DNA of 64,000 nucleotides. Origin: JBBRNH01 sp038230415. Its GTDB lineage: Bacteria > Bacteroidota > Bacteroidia > Cytophagales > Spirosomataceae. Made by a program: the position numbers and the translations under genes. A model generated the notes under the pieces. The model made no database searches, was not told the DNA's origin, and saw nothing but the letters and a program-made list of their open reading frames with translations. Shown in pieces: positions 24,255-32,981 of the stretch; positions within the stretch are counted from its first letter, which is position 1; each line of letters starts with the position of its first letter. The stretch is taken from the NCBI GenBank assembly GCA_038230415.1, contig JBBRNH010000022.1, forward strand, positions 1-64,000, written 5' to 3'.

Positions 24255-27200
24255 TTAACGAGTATAAATATACCTATTCAAGGCGTTATAATAATTCTGT
24301 CGTGCGGCTGCGGGAACTCCTGCGGCATTAAACATCCGTTCAGAAAGGGCTTGAACCTCTCTCGGCGATACGGTTGTCCAGTCGACTTTACCGCCAACTG
24401 CTCGACCCGTTTTTTCTTTTAACCACTGGCGATATGCAACTTTTGTTGCGTCATGTTGGCCCTTAGTTAAAGCAATTGTTGGATTATCACTTGCCCTACT
24501 ATTATAACCAGGGATGTTGTAGGTGGCCCAAACATCTAAAAGTCCATGATGATTCTCGAAGGGAGAGTTCGACGGTCTGTAATCTACAACGTCAAATTCA
24601 GCAACTGATCTTCCCTGTCCATACGGGAATTTTTTTTCTTCAAGTTCAAAAAGTTCAGCTACCTCGCGTGGTAATAAGTCATTTCCCTGAGCAACTGCCG
24701 TTGATCGTTGTCCTATAAGTTCTTGATACCGATTTTCCTCATGTTCCGGTAACTTCTGTTCCCATTCATTGTTCGGCCCTGCCGGGTGAGACAATAACAT
24801 GGCACCCACAAAGGCAACAGCAGCCCCGCCAATCGGAGTCAGAAAACGCCCAATACCCGCCAGGATTCCGCCCCCATTACCGCCACCAGCCGGTGGTGCC
24901 TGCGGGGTGGTTCGCATGGACACCGAGGGCGTTCCGCGCAATTGCTGAAACTTCTTTTTGGCATCGTCACCCGTGTAAGTCGTTTTATCACCGTTGACCT
25001 CAACACCCATCCCGTCGGGGTCAATAAGCAGAACCGGGTTATTCAGCCCAAAGACAAACGGGCTGGATGAATCATAGACCTCGGCCAACGGGTCAACCAC
25101 GCTCCACCGCCCAATCTGCGCGTCATAGCCCCGCGCCCCAAAATCAAACAGCCCACCGCCCAACTCCTTCACTCCTTCTTTGCCGTTGAAACCTAAGCGG
25201 TTACTGCCCGCGCCACCGCTCAAACCGCCCCACAAGGGCAAACCCCAGGGGTCATAATCAGTGAACTGACTCACAAACGCCGGGGCCGCCGGGTCTAAAC
25301 TATCCCGGTACACCACCCGCACGTTGCCCAAGTGATCCCGGTAAAAATACTCGTAGCCCGTAGCCGGGGTGTAGCGGCCTTCCGCGTGCTGTATCTCAAA
25401 CAGAACGCCGTTCAGGTATTGAAACGGGCCAACGTAGTCCCGCACCTCGCCCACACCGCCACCCGCCGGCGTTACGGCCATCCGCAGTTTCTGCCCCGTA
25501 GCTGTGTAGGTATAACTCACCACCTTGCCGCTCGTGAAACTCACGCGCCGGGGCAGTTTGAGGTGGTTGTAGAGAATCTCGTCAATGCCCCGGTTGCGGT
25601 CTTTCTTTAGCGACCCATCGGCGTAGTACTCATAATCATCGGCCCCGGTGTGGGTGTCGCGGAAATCGCCCACGTCGGCGTTGGTGGTGATGCCATCGCT
25701 GACGGCGTTGAGCCGGTTGCCCAGCCCGTTGGCCGTGTAGGCGTAGGTAAGTTGGTCTATGCCAGCCCGGTTCAGGCTTTGCAGATTGCCGTTTTGGTCG
25801 TAGGTCAGGTTGTCAACGCTGTAATTTTCGTTGGCTGGCCCGCTGTACCCCGCCCCCGTCAGCCGGTCGGCTCCGTCGTAACTGTACGAATACGAGCGGC
25901 TTTGCCCGTCGCGGGCCGTGACCCAGGTCTGCGAACCAATGTTGCCCCCGTACTGCCCGGCATCCTCACGCCCTAATTTTAGGGCAAACAGACTGCCGCC
26001 CGTCAGGTCAGCATTGCCGGCACCATCGGTGTTGATGCCCGACAGCCCGCCCCGGATATGATACCGATACCGGATGGTTTGCAACGGGCCGACCCGCGCC
26101 CCGCTGCCCGGCCCTAACCGCAACGTACTGCCCAAGCCAAACACCAATCGGCCACCAATCCGCAACGGCCCCGCCCCAACCCGTGTGGTGGCCGGGATGC
26201 TCACGGTGTGACCGGGGTTCAGACTCACAGCGGCCCCGGCAGTAGGCAGACTGCCGCCCTGCCAGGTGCCGGGCTGGTTCCAGGCTCCGCTTTGCTGGCT
26301 ACTGGCCGGGCCGCCCGCCCCGCCGTTGCCCCCGGTGGTTTTACCCACCAACCGACCGATGGCATCGTAGGTATAACTCGCCAATTCTACCGGCGCGGCT
26401 CCGTCAAGGGCGTGGGTCAGCCGAACGGGGCGGCTGGCGTGGTCATACCCGGTTGTGGTGGCTACGGTTGTCAGCACCGGCTGACCGTTCACCGTCCGGT
26501 CGTGGCGCAGGGTTACGGCCAACACCTCCCCGTTGAAGCGGTATTGGGTGTCCGTCCGGTCACTCCCGCCCAAATGGTTCTGGCTTTGCTGCTGAATGAT
26601 GCGTCCGCGTTCGTCATACCACAGCCCGAAGTTATACCAGGCTCCGTTTTCCAGATTCCGCACCTGACCGCCCGTTGGCAAACCCCGCACCGCCGGACTC
26701 GTGGCATCGGGAAAGGGATTGGCAAACGCGCCCGTCGGGTTAAAACTCAGCCCAACATCGGTGTAGGAGTCGTAGTAGCTCAGCGTCAGCAGGTCGCCGG
26801 TGCCGGGCGAAACCGTGCCGGGGTAGGCTTGGCGGCTCAGGCTGGCAAAGTCGTTCCGCAAGTCGGTGGCCGAACGGCTCAGGGGCAGAAGTCCGGTTTG
26901 GACGGGCCGGTTCAGCCCGTCGTAGCGCGTAAACCGCCACTTGGTTTCGGCCCGGTCCTGCTCATCCTGACTCATCACCAAGCGGTCGGAAGTGTCATAA
27001 ACCAACTCCGTCCAGCCCGCCGAGGGCAGGTGCTTCCGAATCAACAGGCCGCGTGTATCGTATTGATATACAAAGGCCAACTCGTCGAAAATGGCGTTTG
27101 TAAAGTCTAAATAGGCTGCTGTGGTCTGGAAATAAGCCGTCAGTTTGGGCGGCAGCACCCCCGCCAACCGGCCCAAATCGTCATAGACATACACCGTTGA

Positions 27201-27911
27201 GAGCGTTTCCGAAGCCGACACCACCACGTCGCGCCGGATAAGCCGCCCCTGCAAATCGGTATAGTCGAGCGTGGCCTGACCCTGTTCATCGGTCGTGGTT
27301 TTGACTGACAAATCCTGGGCGTTGTAGCTGTCGGTAGTGGTTGTGCCGGGAACAAGCGCGTTAATCCGGCTGTCGGTGATGTGGAAGCGGTACACCGTTG
27401 CCGGGGCCGTGCCGTAGTGCATGGTCTGGGGCCGTTCGGTGGGGAATCGCCAGGCATTGCCCGGCCCCAACTGGCTGACAACCCGATTCAGGGGGCTGGC
27501 TTCGTAACTGGTTTGGGTGGCAACATAATTATCATTGTAAAAGACTGCCCCCCGATAGCCGGGGTCTGCTATGGGTTGGCCCTGGGTATCGCCCGGCACG
27601 GGTGGGAGCCGGAATTCGGGTCGCCCAAAGGTATCGTAGGTCGTAAAGCCAGTCACTACATCTTCTGCGCCTGATCCTCCCGCCCGCCACTGCACAGTTT
27701 GGGCGGGTCGGCCTAAGCCATCGACATAGTTGATGCTGGTCTGAACGGCGGAGTAGCTGGCGGGGCCGGGCAGGGTGGTAGCCGCGTCGCGGGGAGACTG
27801 GTGGAGGATGTAGTTTTGGCTGGCCGACGGAGCCAGGGTTTGGGCGATGCTGACTGTGGGATGGGCCGTTAGCCAGCAGGTCAAAAAAGCAAGCGGGTAG
27901 ACGTGTTTCAT
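24255..27911 (-). CDS. RHS-repeat polymorphic toxin with C-terminal HNH/EndoVII-type nuclease
   Basis: 1218 residues: signal peptide (MKHVYPLAFLTCWLTAHPTVSIAQ), a DUF6443 domain (~30-165, YILHQSPRDAA, SINYVDGLGRPAQTVQW), YD/RHS repeats (~200-1000), the RHS core end with GYDAQIGRWSVVDPLAE and NPVLLIDPDGMG, a hydrophobic segment (~1045-1075), then the tip. The tip has NHHGLLDVW (His1121-1122) and later ALTKGQHDATK (His1153), the xHH...H layout of HNH/EndoVII toxin nucleases, so it probably cuts DNA in competitors. Residues ~540-605 are an unusual insertion with G8-like sequence (AWNQPGTWQGG). The tip region (24255-24780) is AT-rich against a GC-rich core. A cognate SUKH immunity gene follows directly. 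Confidence 0.9.
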   Translation of the reverse strand: MKHVYPLAFLTCWLTAHPTVSIAQTLAPSASQNYILHQSPRDAATTLPGPASYSAVQTSINYVDGLGRPAQTVQWRAGGSGAEDVVTGFTTYDTFGRPEFRLPPVPGDTQGQPIADPGYRGAVFYNDNYVATQTSYEASPLNRVVSQLGPGNAWRFPTERPQTMHYGTAPATVYRFHITDSRINALVPGTTTTDSYNAQDLSVKTTTDEQGQATLDYTDLQGRLIRRDVVVSASETLSTVYVYDDLGRLAGVLPPKLTAYFQTTAAYLDFTNAIFDELAFVYQYDTRGLLIRKHLPSAGWTELVYDTSDRLVMSQDEQDRAETKWRFTRYDGLNRPVQTGLLPLSRSATDLRNDFASLSRQAYPGTVSPGTGDLLTLSYYDSYTDVGLSFNPTGAFANPFPDATSPAVRGLPTGGQVRNLENGAWYNFGLWYDERGRIIQQQSQNHLGGSDRTDTQYRFNGEVLAVTLRHDRTVNGQPVLTTVATTTGYDHASRPVRLTHALDGAAPVELASYTYDAIGRLVGKTTGGNGGAGGPASSQQSGAWNQPGTWQGGSLPTAGAAVSLNPGHTVSIPATTRVGAGPLRIGGRLVFGLGSTLRLGPGSGARVGPLQTIRYRYHIRGGLSGINTDGAGNADLTGGSLFALKLGREDAGQYGGNIGSQTWVTARDGQSRSYSYSYDGADRLTGAGYSGPANENYSVDNLTYDQNGNLQSLNRAGIDQLTYAYTANGLGNRLNAVSDGITTNADVGDFRDTHTGADDYEYYADGSLKKDRNRGIDEILYNHLKLPRRVSFTSGKVVSYTYTATGQKLRMAVTPAGGGVGEVRDYVGPFQYLNGVLFEIQHAEGRYTPATGYEYFYRDHLGNVRVVYRDSLDPAAPAFVSQFTDYDPWGLPLWGGLSGGAGSNRLGFNGKEGVKELGGGLFDFGARGYDAQIGRWSVVDPLAEVYDSSSPFVFGLNNPVLLIDPDGMGVEVNGDKTTYTGDDAKKKFQQLRGTPSVSMRTTPQAPPAGGGNGGGILAGIGRFLTPIGGAAVAFVGAMLLSHPAGPNNEWEQKLPEHEENRYQELIGQRSTAVAQGNDLLPREVAELFELEEKKFPYGQGRSVAEFDVVDYRPSNSPFENHHGLLDVWATYNIPGYNSRASDNPTIALTKGQHDATKVAYRQWLKEKTGRAVGGKVDWTTVSPREVQALSERMFNAAGVPAAARQNYYNALNRYIYTR

Positions 27912-27948
27912 GGTGCGGTTGTCGGTGAGGGGTGGTGATTGTGTGGTT

Positions 27949-27979
27949 CAAAAGTAGGGGATGAAGCAATATATGGCAA
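27949..27979 (-). promoter_or_regulatory. Promoter of the RHS toxin operon
   Basis: On the minus strand a TTG (27977-27979), a 20-nt spacer and TACTTTTG (27949-27956) match the Bacteroidota -33/-7 consensus in sequence and spacing. It is 38 nt upstream of the ATG at 27911. Confidence 0.65.
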
Positions 27980-28117
27980 TGGAAAAGTGTATAGTTTTGA
28001 TTTAGATACTGAATAATTCGCACATACTGGTGTATAATTCTCCTAAAGTAAACCGGGGCAACGCGAACGGCAGTGGCTGTGCCGGGCCTTTGCAACGGTA
28101 CGAAATGGCACGAAAGA

Positions 28118-28148
28118 TTGATTCAGTTGTGACGGTATTGTAGTTTTG
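28118..28148 (+). promoter_or_regulatory. Promoter of the transglycosylase gene
   Basis: TTG (28118-28120), a 20-nt spacer and TAGTTTTG (28141-28148) match the -33/-7 consensus. The start codon at 28279 is 130 nt further, so the mRNA has a long leader. The gap 27912-28278 between the two divergent genes otherwise holds only the opposite promoter; I see no gene there. Confidence 0.6.
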
Positions 28149-28278
28149 CGTCAGGTTATTACCAACGAGAAAGCGCGTAATCAGCAAACAGTTGCCTTGC
28201 TGCCAGCAGAGTAGCGGTTTTTGGCACGGCTCTTGTCAGAGGGTATCAATCAAACGCATATTCTCGACCGCTATAATC

Positions 28279-29469
28279 ATGTTCCGATACCTTTTTCTGA
28301 CCATTACTGCCTGTCTATTCCTGCACGGTGCCTCCATGGCCCAAATCCAGTTTTGTGGAGAAACACTGCCCCAAAATCAGCCCGACGTGCGCCAACGCTG
28401 GGAACGCACCCTGAGTCGGCAGGTGGCCCAGTCAGAGCAGGTGGTCCGGCTGAAACAACGGGCGGCTGTGGTTTTCCCGGTGATCGAACCCATTCTGGAA
28501 CAGTATGCCATACCAAAAGATTTTAAGTATATTCCCCTGATCGAGAGTGTGTTACACCCCTACCCCGCTTTTTATGGCGATGCTGCCGGGTTCTGGCAAT
28601 TGACTCCGCAGCAGGGCAAACAGTTGGGCCTGATGGTGGCGGGCCGGGGCAGAGACCAACGCTACGACCTCCGCAAATCAACGGTGGCTGTCTGCGAATA
28701 CCTCTGGCAACTGCACCGCGAACTGGGTTCGTGGGCGTTGGTGGCCGCTGCCTATCACAACGGGCCACAGGGTATCCGGCAGGTGAAAGACGAACAAAAG
28801 TACCCCTCGCCGTTCAGCGTAACCTACCATCCCGAAACTAAATCGGCTCTGTATCAGGCCGTTGTGCTAAAAGAACTCTTTACCCGCCCGGCAGACTACG
28901 TCAACCGCGTTGACAACACCGCCCGGCAGGCCATCAACACCCGCCAACCCGATCTGACGGCCAGTCAACAGCAGGTTATCATGGCTTCGCTGACCACCCA
29001 ACCCGAACCAACCCAACCCGCGCCCACGCCCGAACCCACCGCAAAGCCAACGATTGTGGTGCTGACCGAAGAAGCAACGGCTCCGGCCAAACCCGCAAAA
29101 CCCCGGCAGACACTTGCGCCCGCGCCAGACATGGTGGCTACCATTGCGCCTTCGCTGCTGGTAGAAAGCCGGGGCGTAACGGGCAACACCCTGGCCGAGG
29201 GCCAGTTGGTACTGTTTGACGTGGTGCGTTCGCAGACCATCAATGGCCTGCCGGTATCAGTTGGTGATTTGATTTATGCCCATATCGAAACAATGAATGC
29301 AGCAACCGGGCGGGTGTTTTTGCGGGCCGACCGGCTGCTATCGGCGCAGACCCAGACAACGATAAAATTGAATATGATTGCCGTTGAGAAACCAAAACAG
29401 CCTGGTGTACCCATACCTGCCCGAAATCAGGCCGGGAATGGCTGGCGGCTGTCGTGGGAATCGTTGTAG
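28279..29469 (+). CDS. Lytic transglycosylase (SLT domain) with C-terminal TraM-like region
   Basis: 396 residues from the ATG at 28279, giving a signal peptide (MFRYLFLTITACLFLHGASMAQ). The SLT domain (~75-215) shows the catalytic glutamate in IPLIESVLHPYPAFYGDAAGFWQLTPQQGKQLGL, then VAAAYHNGP (the AYN/HxG block). Cuts peptidoglycan in the periplasm to leave 1,6-anhydro ends. A Pro/Thr-rich linker (QPEPTQPAPTPEPTAKPT) is followed by a small beta domain (LAEGQLVLFDVVRSQTINGLPVSVGDLIYAHIE) that recalls the C-terminal part of conjugation protein TraM; this resemblance is tentative. It overlaps the end of a gene on the other strand by 43 nt. Confidence 0.85.
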   Translation: MFRYLFLTITACLFLHGASMAQIQFCGETLPQNQPDVRQRWERTLSRQVAQSEQVVRLKQRAAVVFPVIEPILEQYAIPKDFKYIPLIESVLHPYPAFYGDAAGFWQLTPQQGKQLGLMVAGRGRDQRYDLRKSTVAVCEYLWQLHRELGSWALVAAAYHNGPQGIRQVKDEQKYPSPFSVTYHPETKSALYQAVVLKELFTRPADYVNRVDNTARQAINTRQPDLTASQQQVIMASLTTQPEPTQPAPTPEPTAKPTIVVLTEEATAPAKPAKPRQTLAPAPDMVATIAPSLLVESRGVTGNTLAEGQLVLFDVVRSQTINGLPVSVGDLIYAHIETMNAATGRVFLRADRLLSAQTQTTIKLNMIAVEKPKQPGVPIPARNQAGNGWRLSWESL

Positions 29470-29861
29470 AGATCACCCAATAATCGTTTCAACTCCCGCT
29501 GGGCCGAGCGGATATTCCGCGCATCCTGATAGATCAACCCGGATGCCAACGCCACCACCATCGCGCCTAATGTGTAGCCCTGCACGGCATCGTTGGTAGT
29601 TGGCAATAAACTGATAACCTGCCGGTTGAGCGTGACTGAGTCCGTATAAAGTTCGGAAACAGGGCCGGGCAGAAACAACACGCCCCGCTTGTCGAGGGTG
29701 TCGGCGTGAGTAAGCAGGCTATTCTGGCAGGCGTTGAAATCGAGGTGGTGGGTGGTGGTCAGAGAATCCCAGTGGCGGGCCTGATACTGGGTCAGGGCGC
29801 GGGCCACGTCGCGCCAGGACTGCGTGAGGGGCGCAATTTGTACCGGATTCAGGGCTTCCAT
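29427..29861 (-). CDS. Hypothetical protein, 144 residues
   Basis: No family recognised. A mostly helical protein starting MEALNPVQIAPLTQSWRDVARAL, with one moderately hydrophobic stretch (LGAMVVALASGLI, ~98-110) and a basic C-terminal helix (RNIRSAQRELKRLLGDLY). The coding character is plausible but its end runs 43 nt into the 3' end of the transglycosylase gene on the other strand, which is unusual. It lies downstream of the VWA gene, in the same direction, with a 122-nt gap (29862-29983) in which I see no other gene. Confidence 0.5.
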   Translation of the reverse strand: MEALNPVQIAPLTQSWRDVARALTQYQARHWDSLTTTHHLDFNACQNSLLTHADTLDKRGVLFLPGPVSELYTDSVTLNRQVISLLPTTNDAVQGYTLGAMVVALASGLIYQDARNIRSAQRELKRLLGDLYNDSHDSRQPFPA

Positions 29862-29983
29862 ATCGTTGGCAGGGTAGGTTCTGAGAGAACATAGCGGGCC
29901 GAAAAGGTAAGCAACCGCCCGCCCATCGCCAACTTTTCAGGTTGATTTTGAGCCATCGGTAAAACGATTTTGCCAGCACCGGC

Positions 29984-31216
29984 TTACAACCAGATAAAAC
30001 CAAGCACCCGAACGGGTCGGTGGGTGAACGGTGTCGGCCTAAACTGATTTTTTCGGGCGACGTATCGGTAATATCGGTCGCCAACGCGGAGGGTCGTTCG
30101 GCTCGTTAATACGCTGGGATTCAGGTCATCGTCAATCGTGTGCAGACTGCCGTTGGTGCGGCTGGCTATCGCATAATGGTCGGGCATAAAGGGCCGGGCT
30201 GTGTTGTCGGTTGTGCCGCACAGCACCACGTGAACCGGCTTTTTAACCCCGCTCAGTTGGCTCATATCTTTTACCGCACTGCCGTTATCAGCTATTAGAA
30301 TCAGTTGCTTCGCGCCGGGAAACAGCCGTTGAGCCGTCAGCAAGGCAGCCACGTCATTTTCGGCATCATCAGTGTTATGCACCGTATTTCGGGCGCCTTC
30401 AATCATCACCGGCAACACAGAGGCAACGTCGCGGTCGCGGGTTACAAACATCCGTCCGGCGGGGCCTCCCGGCTTCGTTTGTTGCCCTAAGCTGTCACAA
30501 TCGGTAAAGAACAGGATACCTTTTATGGCCGGATTGCGGGCGTTCTGCCGAAACCAGGCGAACAACTGCGTACTGTACGGATACATACTGGAGGTCAGAT
30601 CACAAACCACAACGGCATCGGGCCACCGGCGCAGGTTGCGGCTCAGGGTGTTATACGAGGTTGAATCAGGGCCAAAATCGCCGGTCAGCATTTGCTGTTC
30701 GATGGCCGTTTCTTCGCCACTAAATTTGATCGTTGGCGGTTGCTTCAGCGTTCTATGCATTGTTACTACCGGATTAATAACTTGATAATGAGCCGCTATC
30801 AGCGCAATTTCACCCGACCAGCCGGGCGTACTGATTGCCAGTACGGGCTTCGGATTCTGTATCTTCTTCGCGCGTTTTCTGGGGCAAACAGGGCGAACTC
30901 GGTCTGCTTTATGGTCTGTCTTTCTCACCGCATTCGTCTCCGCAACGCGGGTATCAGCCATCGGCAAGATCGTTGGGCGAGGGCGAGAGCGGGATACCGT
31001 TACGCTGGTTTGTGGCACGATTTCCGGCACGATTAACCAACCGACAATGAACAGAATACCCAAACTGCCAATACTCACCAACGCCCGCAGCCGCCAGCGT
31101 TGCCGTTGCAGTTTTTGTTGCATCTGCTGCCAGCTTTGCGGGGCGTAGGCGGGGCGGTATTCGTGCAGCGTCTGGCGCACCCGGTCGTGGAGTTTAGTAT
31201 CGGTTGGTGGGTTCAT
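29984..31216 (-). CDS. Membrane-anchored VWA-domain protein, possible anti-sigma factor
   Basis: 410 residues. The N-terminal cytosolic ~45 residues (TKLHDRVRQTLHEYRPAYAPQSWQQMQQKLQ) have the short helical pattern with a W-x-x-M/L seen in Bacteroidota anti-sigma factors; one transmembrane helix follows (LVSIGSLGILFIVGWLIVP). The periplasmic part is a von Willebrand A domain whose metal site reads VVCDLTSSM (DxTxS from Asp206), with FFTDCDS and LILIADNGS further on. The gene overlaps the ECF sigma factor gene by 23 nt. I infer that it senses an envelope signal and holds the sigma factor; an alternative is a plain VWA envelope protein. Confidence 0.75.
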   Translation of the reverse strand: MNPPTDTKLHDRVRQTLHEYRPAYAPQSWQQMQQKLQRQRWRLRALVSIGSLGILFIVGWLIVPEIVPQTSVTVSRSRPRPTILPMADTRVAETNAVRKTDHKADRVRPVCPRKRAKKIQNPKPVLAISTPGWSGEIALIAAHYQVINPVVTMHRTLKQPPTIKFSGEETAIEQQMLTGDFGPDSTSYNTLSRNLRRWPDAVVVCDLTSSMYPYSTQLFAWFRQNARNPAIKGILFFTDCDSLGQQTKPGGPAGRMFVTRDRDVASVLPVMIEGARNTVHNTDDAENDVAALLTAQRLFPGAKQLILIADNGSAVKDMSQLSGVKKPVHVVLCGTTDNTARPFMPDHYAIASRTNGSLHTIDDDLNPSVLTSRTTLRVGDRYYRYVARKNQFRPTPFTHRPVRVLGFIWL

Positions 31217-31772
31217 GGGAGTCGGTGGTTTGGTTGGTCAGGGCATGGCGCAGCAAGCGGTTGGCTTCGGACAGGTGCGCCCGTGAGGTGCTTTCGGCTA
31301 AGCCAAGCCGCCCGGCAATCTCGCGGTGCGAATACCCCTCCAGCACGTATAAACTGAACACAAATCGGTAGGGCAGCGGCAGTTGGTGCAACGCCCGCAG
31401 GATGTCTTCGGCAGCGAGGTCGGCCAAAATTCCGTCGTCGTTCAGGTAGGGTTCGGCTACCGTGTGCGCCACTGATTCCAGCGACATATCGGCGGCCCGT
31501 TTCCGGTTTTTGCGGTAATAATCAATGGCCGTATTCACCATAATTCGCCGGAGCCAGGGCAGCAGCACAGCCTCATTTTTCAGGGTTTTCAGCCCGCGAA
31601 ACGCTTTCAGAAAACCATCGTTGAGCATCTCGCGGGCATCGTCGGGGTTGCTGGCGTGGGCTAAACAAACCGACAGGGCATAGCCGTAGAAGCGTTCATA
31701 AAACGCCTGCATATCGGCCTCCCGGTTTCGGCGACAGCCCGCAATAATCTCGGCTATTGGTCTATCAATCAA
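31194..31772 (-). CDS. ECF-type RNA polymerase sigma factor
   Basis: 192 residues. Region 2 is at ~24-90 (YERFYGYALSVCLAHASNPDDAREMLNDGFLKAFRGL, then LLPWLRRIMVNTAIDYYRKNRK), region 4 at ~125-175 (LPLPYRFVFSLYVLEGYSHREIAGRLGLAESTSRAHLSEANRLL). The only available start is TTG at 31772, 24 nt after the lipoprotein gene ends; a weak start may limit expression. Operon order lipoprotein, sigma factor, VWA protein. The sigma factor should direct transcription of a small regulon that includes its own operon, as is usual for ECF factors. Confidence 0.93.
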   Translation of the reverse strand: MIDRPIAEIIAGCRRNREADMQAFYERFYGYALSVCLAHASNPDDAREMLNDGFLKAFRGLKTLKNEAVLLPWLRRIMVNTAIDYYRKNRKRAADMSLESVAHTVAEPYLNDDGILADLAAEDILRALHQLPLPYRFVFSLYVLEGYSHREIAGRLGLAESTSRAHLSEANRLLRHALTNQTTDSHEPTNRY

Positions 31773-31796
31773 GCGAATATAAATATTAAAGCGGAC

Positions 31797-32882
31797 TTAT
31801 TGACAACCCGAATAGGTGTAGGTTTCGGTAGTAGTAACGTCCTGATCGGCTGCCGCCGGATTCGGATGGGTGGTCTTTATCACGGCCTCGCTGATGAATC
31901 CCTGCGCGTTGGTCTGCACGGTAGCCGTGCTTTCTTCGTACAGATAAATCACCTTGCTGACGGGATTCAAAAAGAACAGTTTCTTCGTTGCCAGCACTCC
32001 ATCCGGGCTGAGGTTGTTATACCAATTGACTGATACCGGCGGAAATCCCTTGAACACAGGTAACGAAGCCGACGACGGTTTGGCACCGGCCCAGGTTTGG
32101 CTGTAATACTCGACCAACTGGCCTTTGTCGAAATTTTCCTGTTTCAAAATCCGGCGTTGACTGTCGTACTCATAACGGAGTTCGTAGCTGGCATCGCCCA
32201 ATTTTGTGACAACGCCGTTCTGAATCGTGAACGGATGCCGGTCTGTCCCGCCAACGTTCTCGGCGTAATCAACCAACTGGTTTTTCTGATACGTCCAGGT
32301 TTGTGAATAGTCGGCTCCCGGCTTTTCTTTGGCGATAGCCGGATCGTGAACAATGGTACTGGTTATGTTTGTTTTGGTGGTTAAATCGCCCGCAGCGTCA
32401 TACACAAACGAACTCGTTACGGTTTGGGTAAGTCCGTAGGCACCGACCCGTTTTGATACGTGGCCCGACAACCGGCCCGCTGCGTAGGCATAACTGTCGG
32501 TTGTGGCGATTTGCTCGCGGTAGGTTTTGTCCGGCGTAGTCAGCACGTACAATTCCTGGGTGGCCGAAGCCGTCAGAAAGCCGGTTGCGTCGTAGGTATA
32601 GGCAACGGTTTTGTTGCCGGTTTGGATACCAGTGGCCCCGTTGAGTGGTTTTTTATCGGTCGTTGTTGTGGTTTTCAGGAGTTTACCCTGCCCGTCATAC
32701 TCGTAGATTGTCTGGGCGGTTTCATCGTAAAATTTAGACTTCGACACAGCCACCGACTTCTGAATCCGGCAACCCGGTTCGGGCGTTGGGTTATCGGCAG
32801 AGTTGGTGCCGCAGCCCGTAGTGAGCCACCCGATAAGGCCGCAGAACAGCAGCAGCCGGGCGTTGTTGAGGAAAAATGTCAT
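31797..32882 (-). CDS. Lipoprotein with YD-like repeats
   Basis: 361 residues. MTFFLNNARLLLFCGLIGWLTTGCG is a lipoprotein signal with a lipobox near residue 24. The mature part has beta-rich repeats with YEYDGQGKLLKTTTT, YTYDATGFLTASAT, FVYDAAGDLTTKT and YEYDSQRRILKQENF, a YD/DUF4595-type arrangement. Such proteins are surface or periplasmic lipoproteins of unknown role. It is the first gene of the operon with the ECF sigma factor and the VWA protein, so it may be part of the sensed envelope function. Confidence 0.75.
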   Translation of the reverse strand: MTFFLNNARLLLFCGLIGWLTTGCGTNSADNPTPEPGCRIQKSVAVSKSKFYDETAQTIYEYDGQGKLLKTTTTTDKKPLNGATGIQTGNKTVAYTYDATGFLTASATQELYVLTTPDKTYREQIATTDSYAYAAGRLSGHVSKRVGAYGLTQTVTSSFVYDAAGDLTTKTNITSTIVHDPAIAKEKPGADYSQTWTYQKNQLVDYAENVGGTDRHPFTIQNGVVTKLGDASYELRYEYDSQRRILKQENFDKGQLVEYYSQTWAGAKPSSASLPVFKGFPPVSVNWYNNLSPDGVLATKKLFFLNPVSKVIYLYEESTATVQTNAQGFISEAVIKTTHPNPAAADQDVTTTETYTYSGCQ

Positions 32883-32981
32883 AATACAGAAGACAGTTTT
32901 GCGTGAAAAAGCCGGGCGTTATCCCGATAACAGCATAGACGCGCCCGGCCCCGAAAACGCTGGCGTGATGCCCTATTTTTT

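Noticed and set aside
26208..27110. 300-codon + strand frame inside the RHS toxin gene
   Set aside because: Antisense shadow of well-formed YD repeats on the minus strand.
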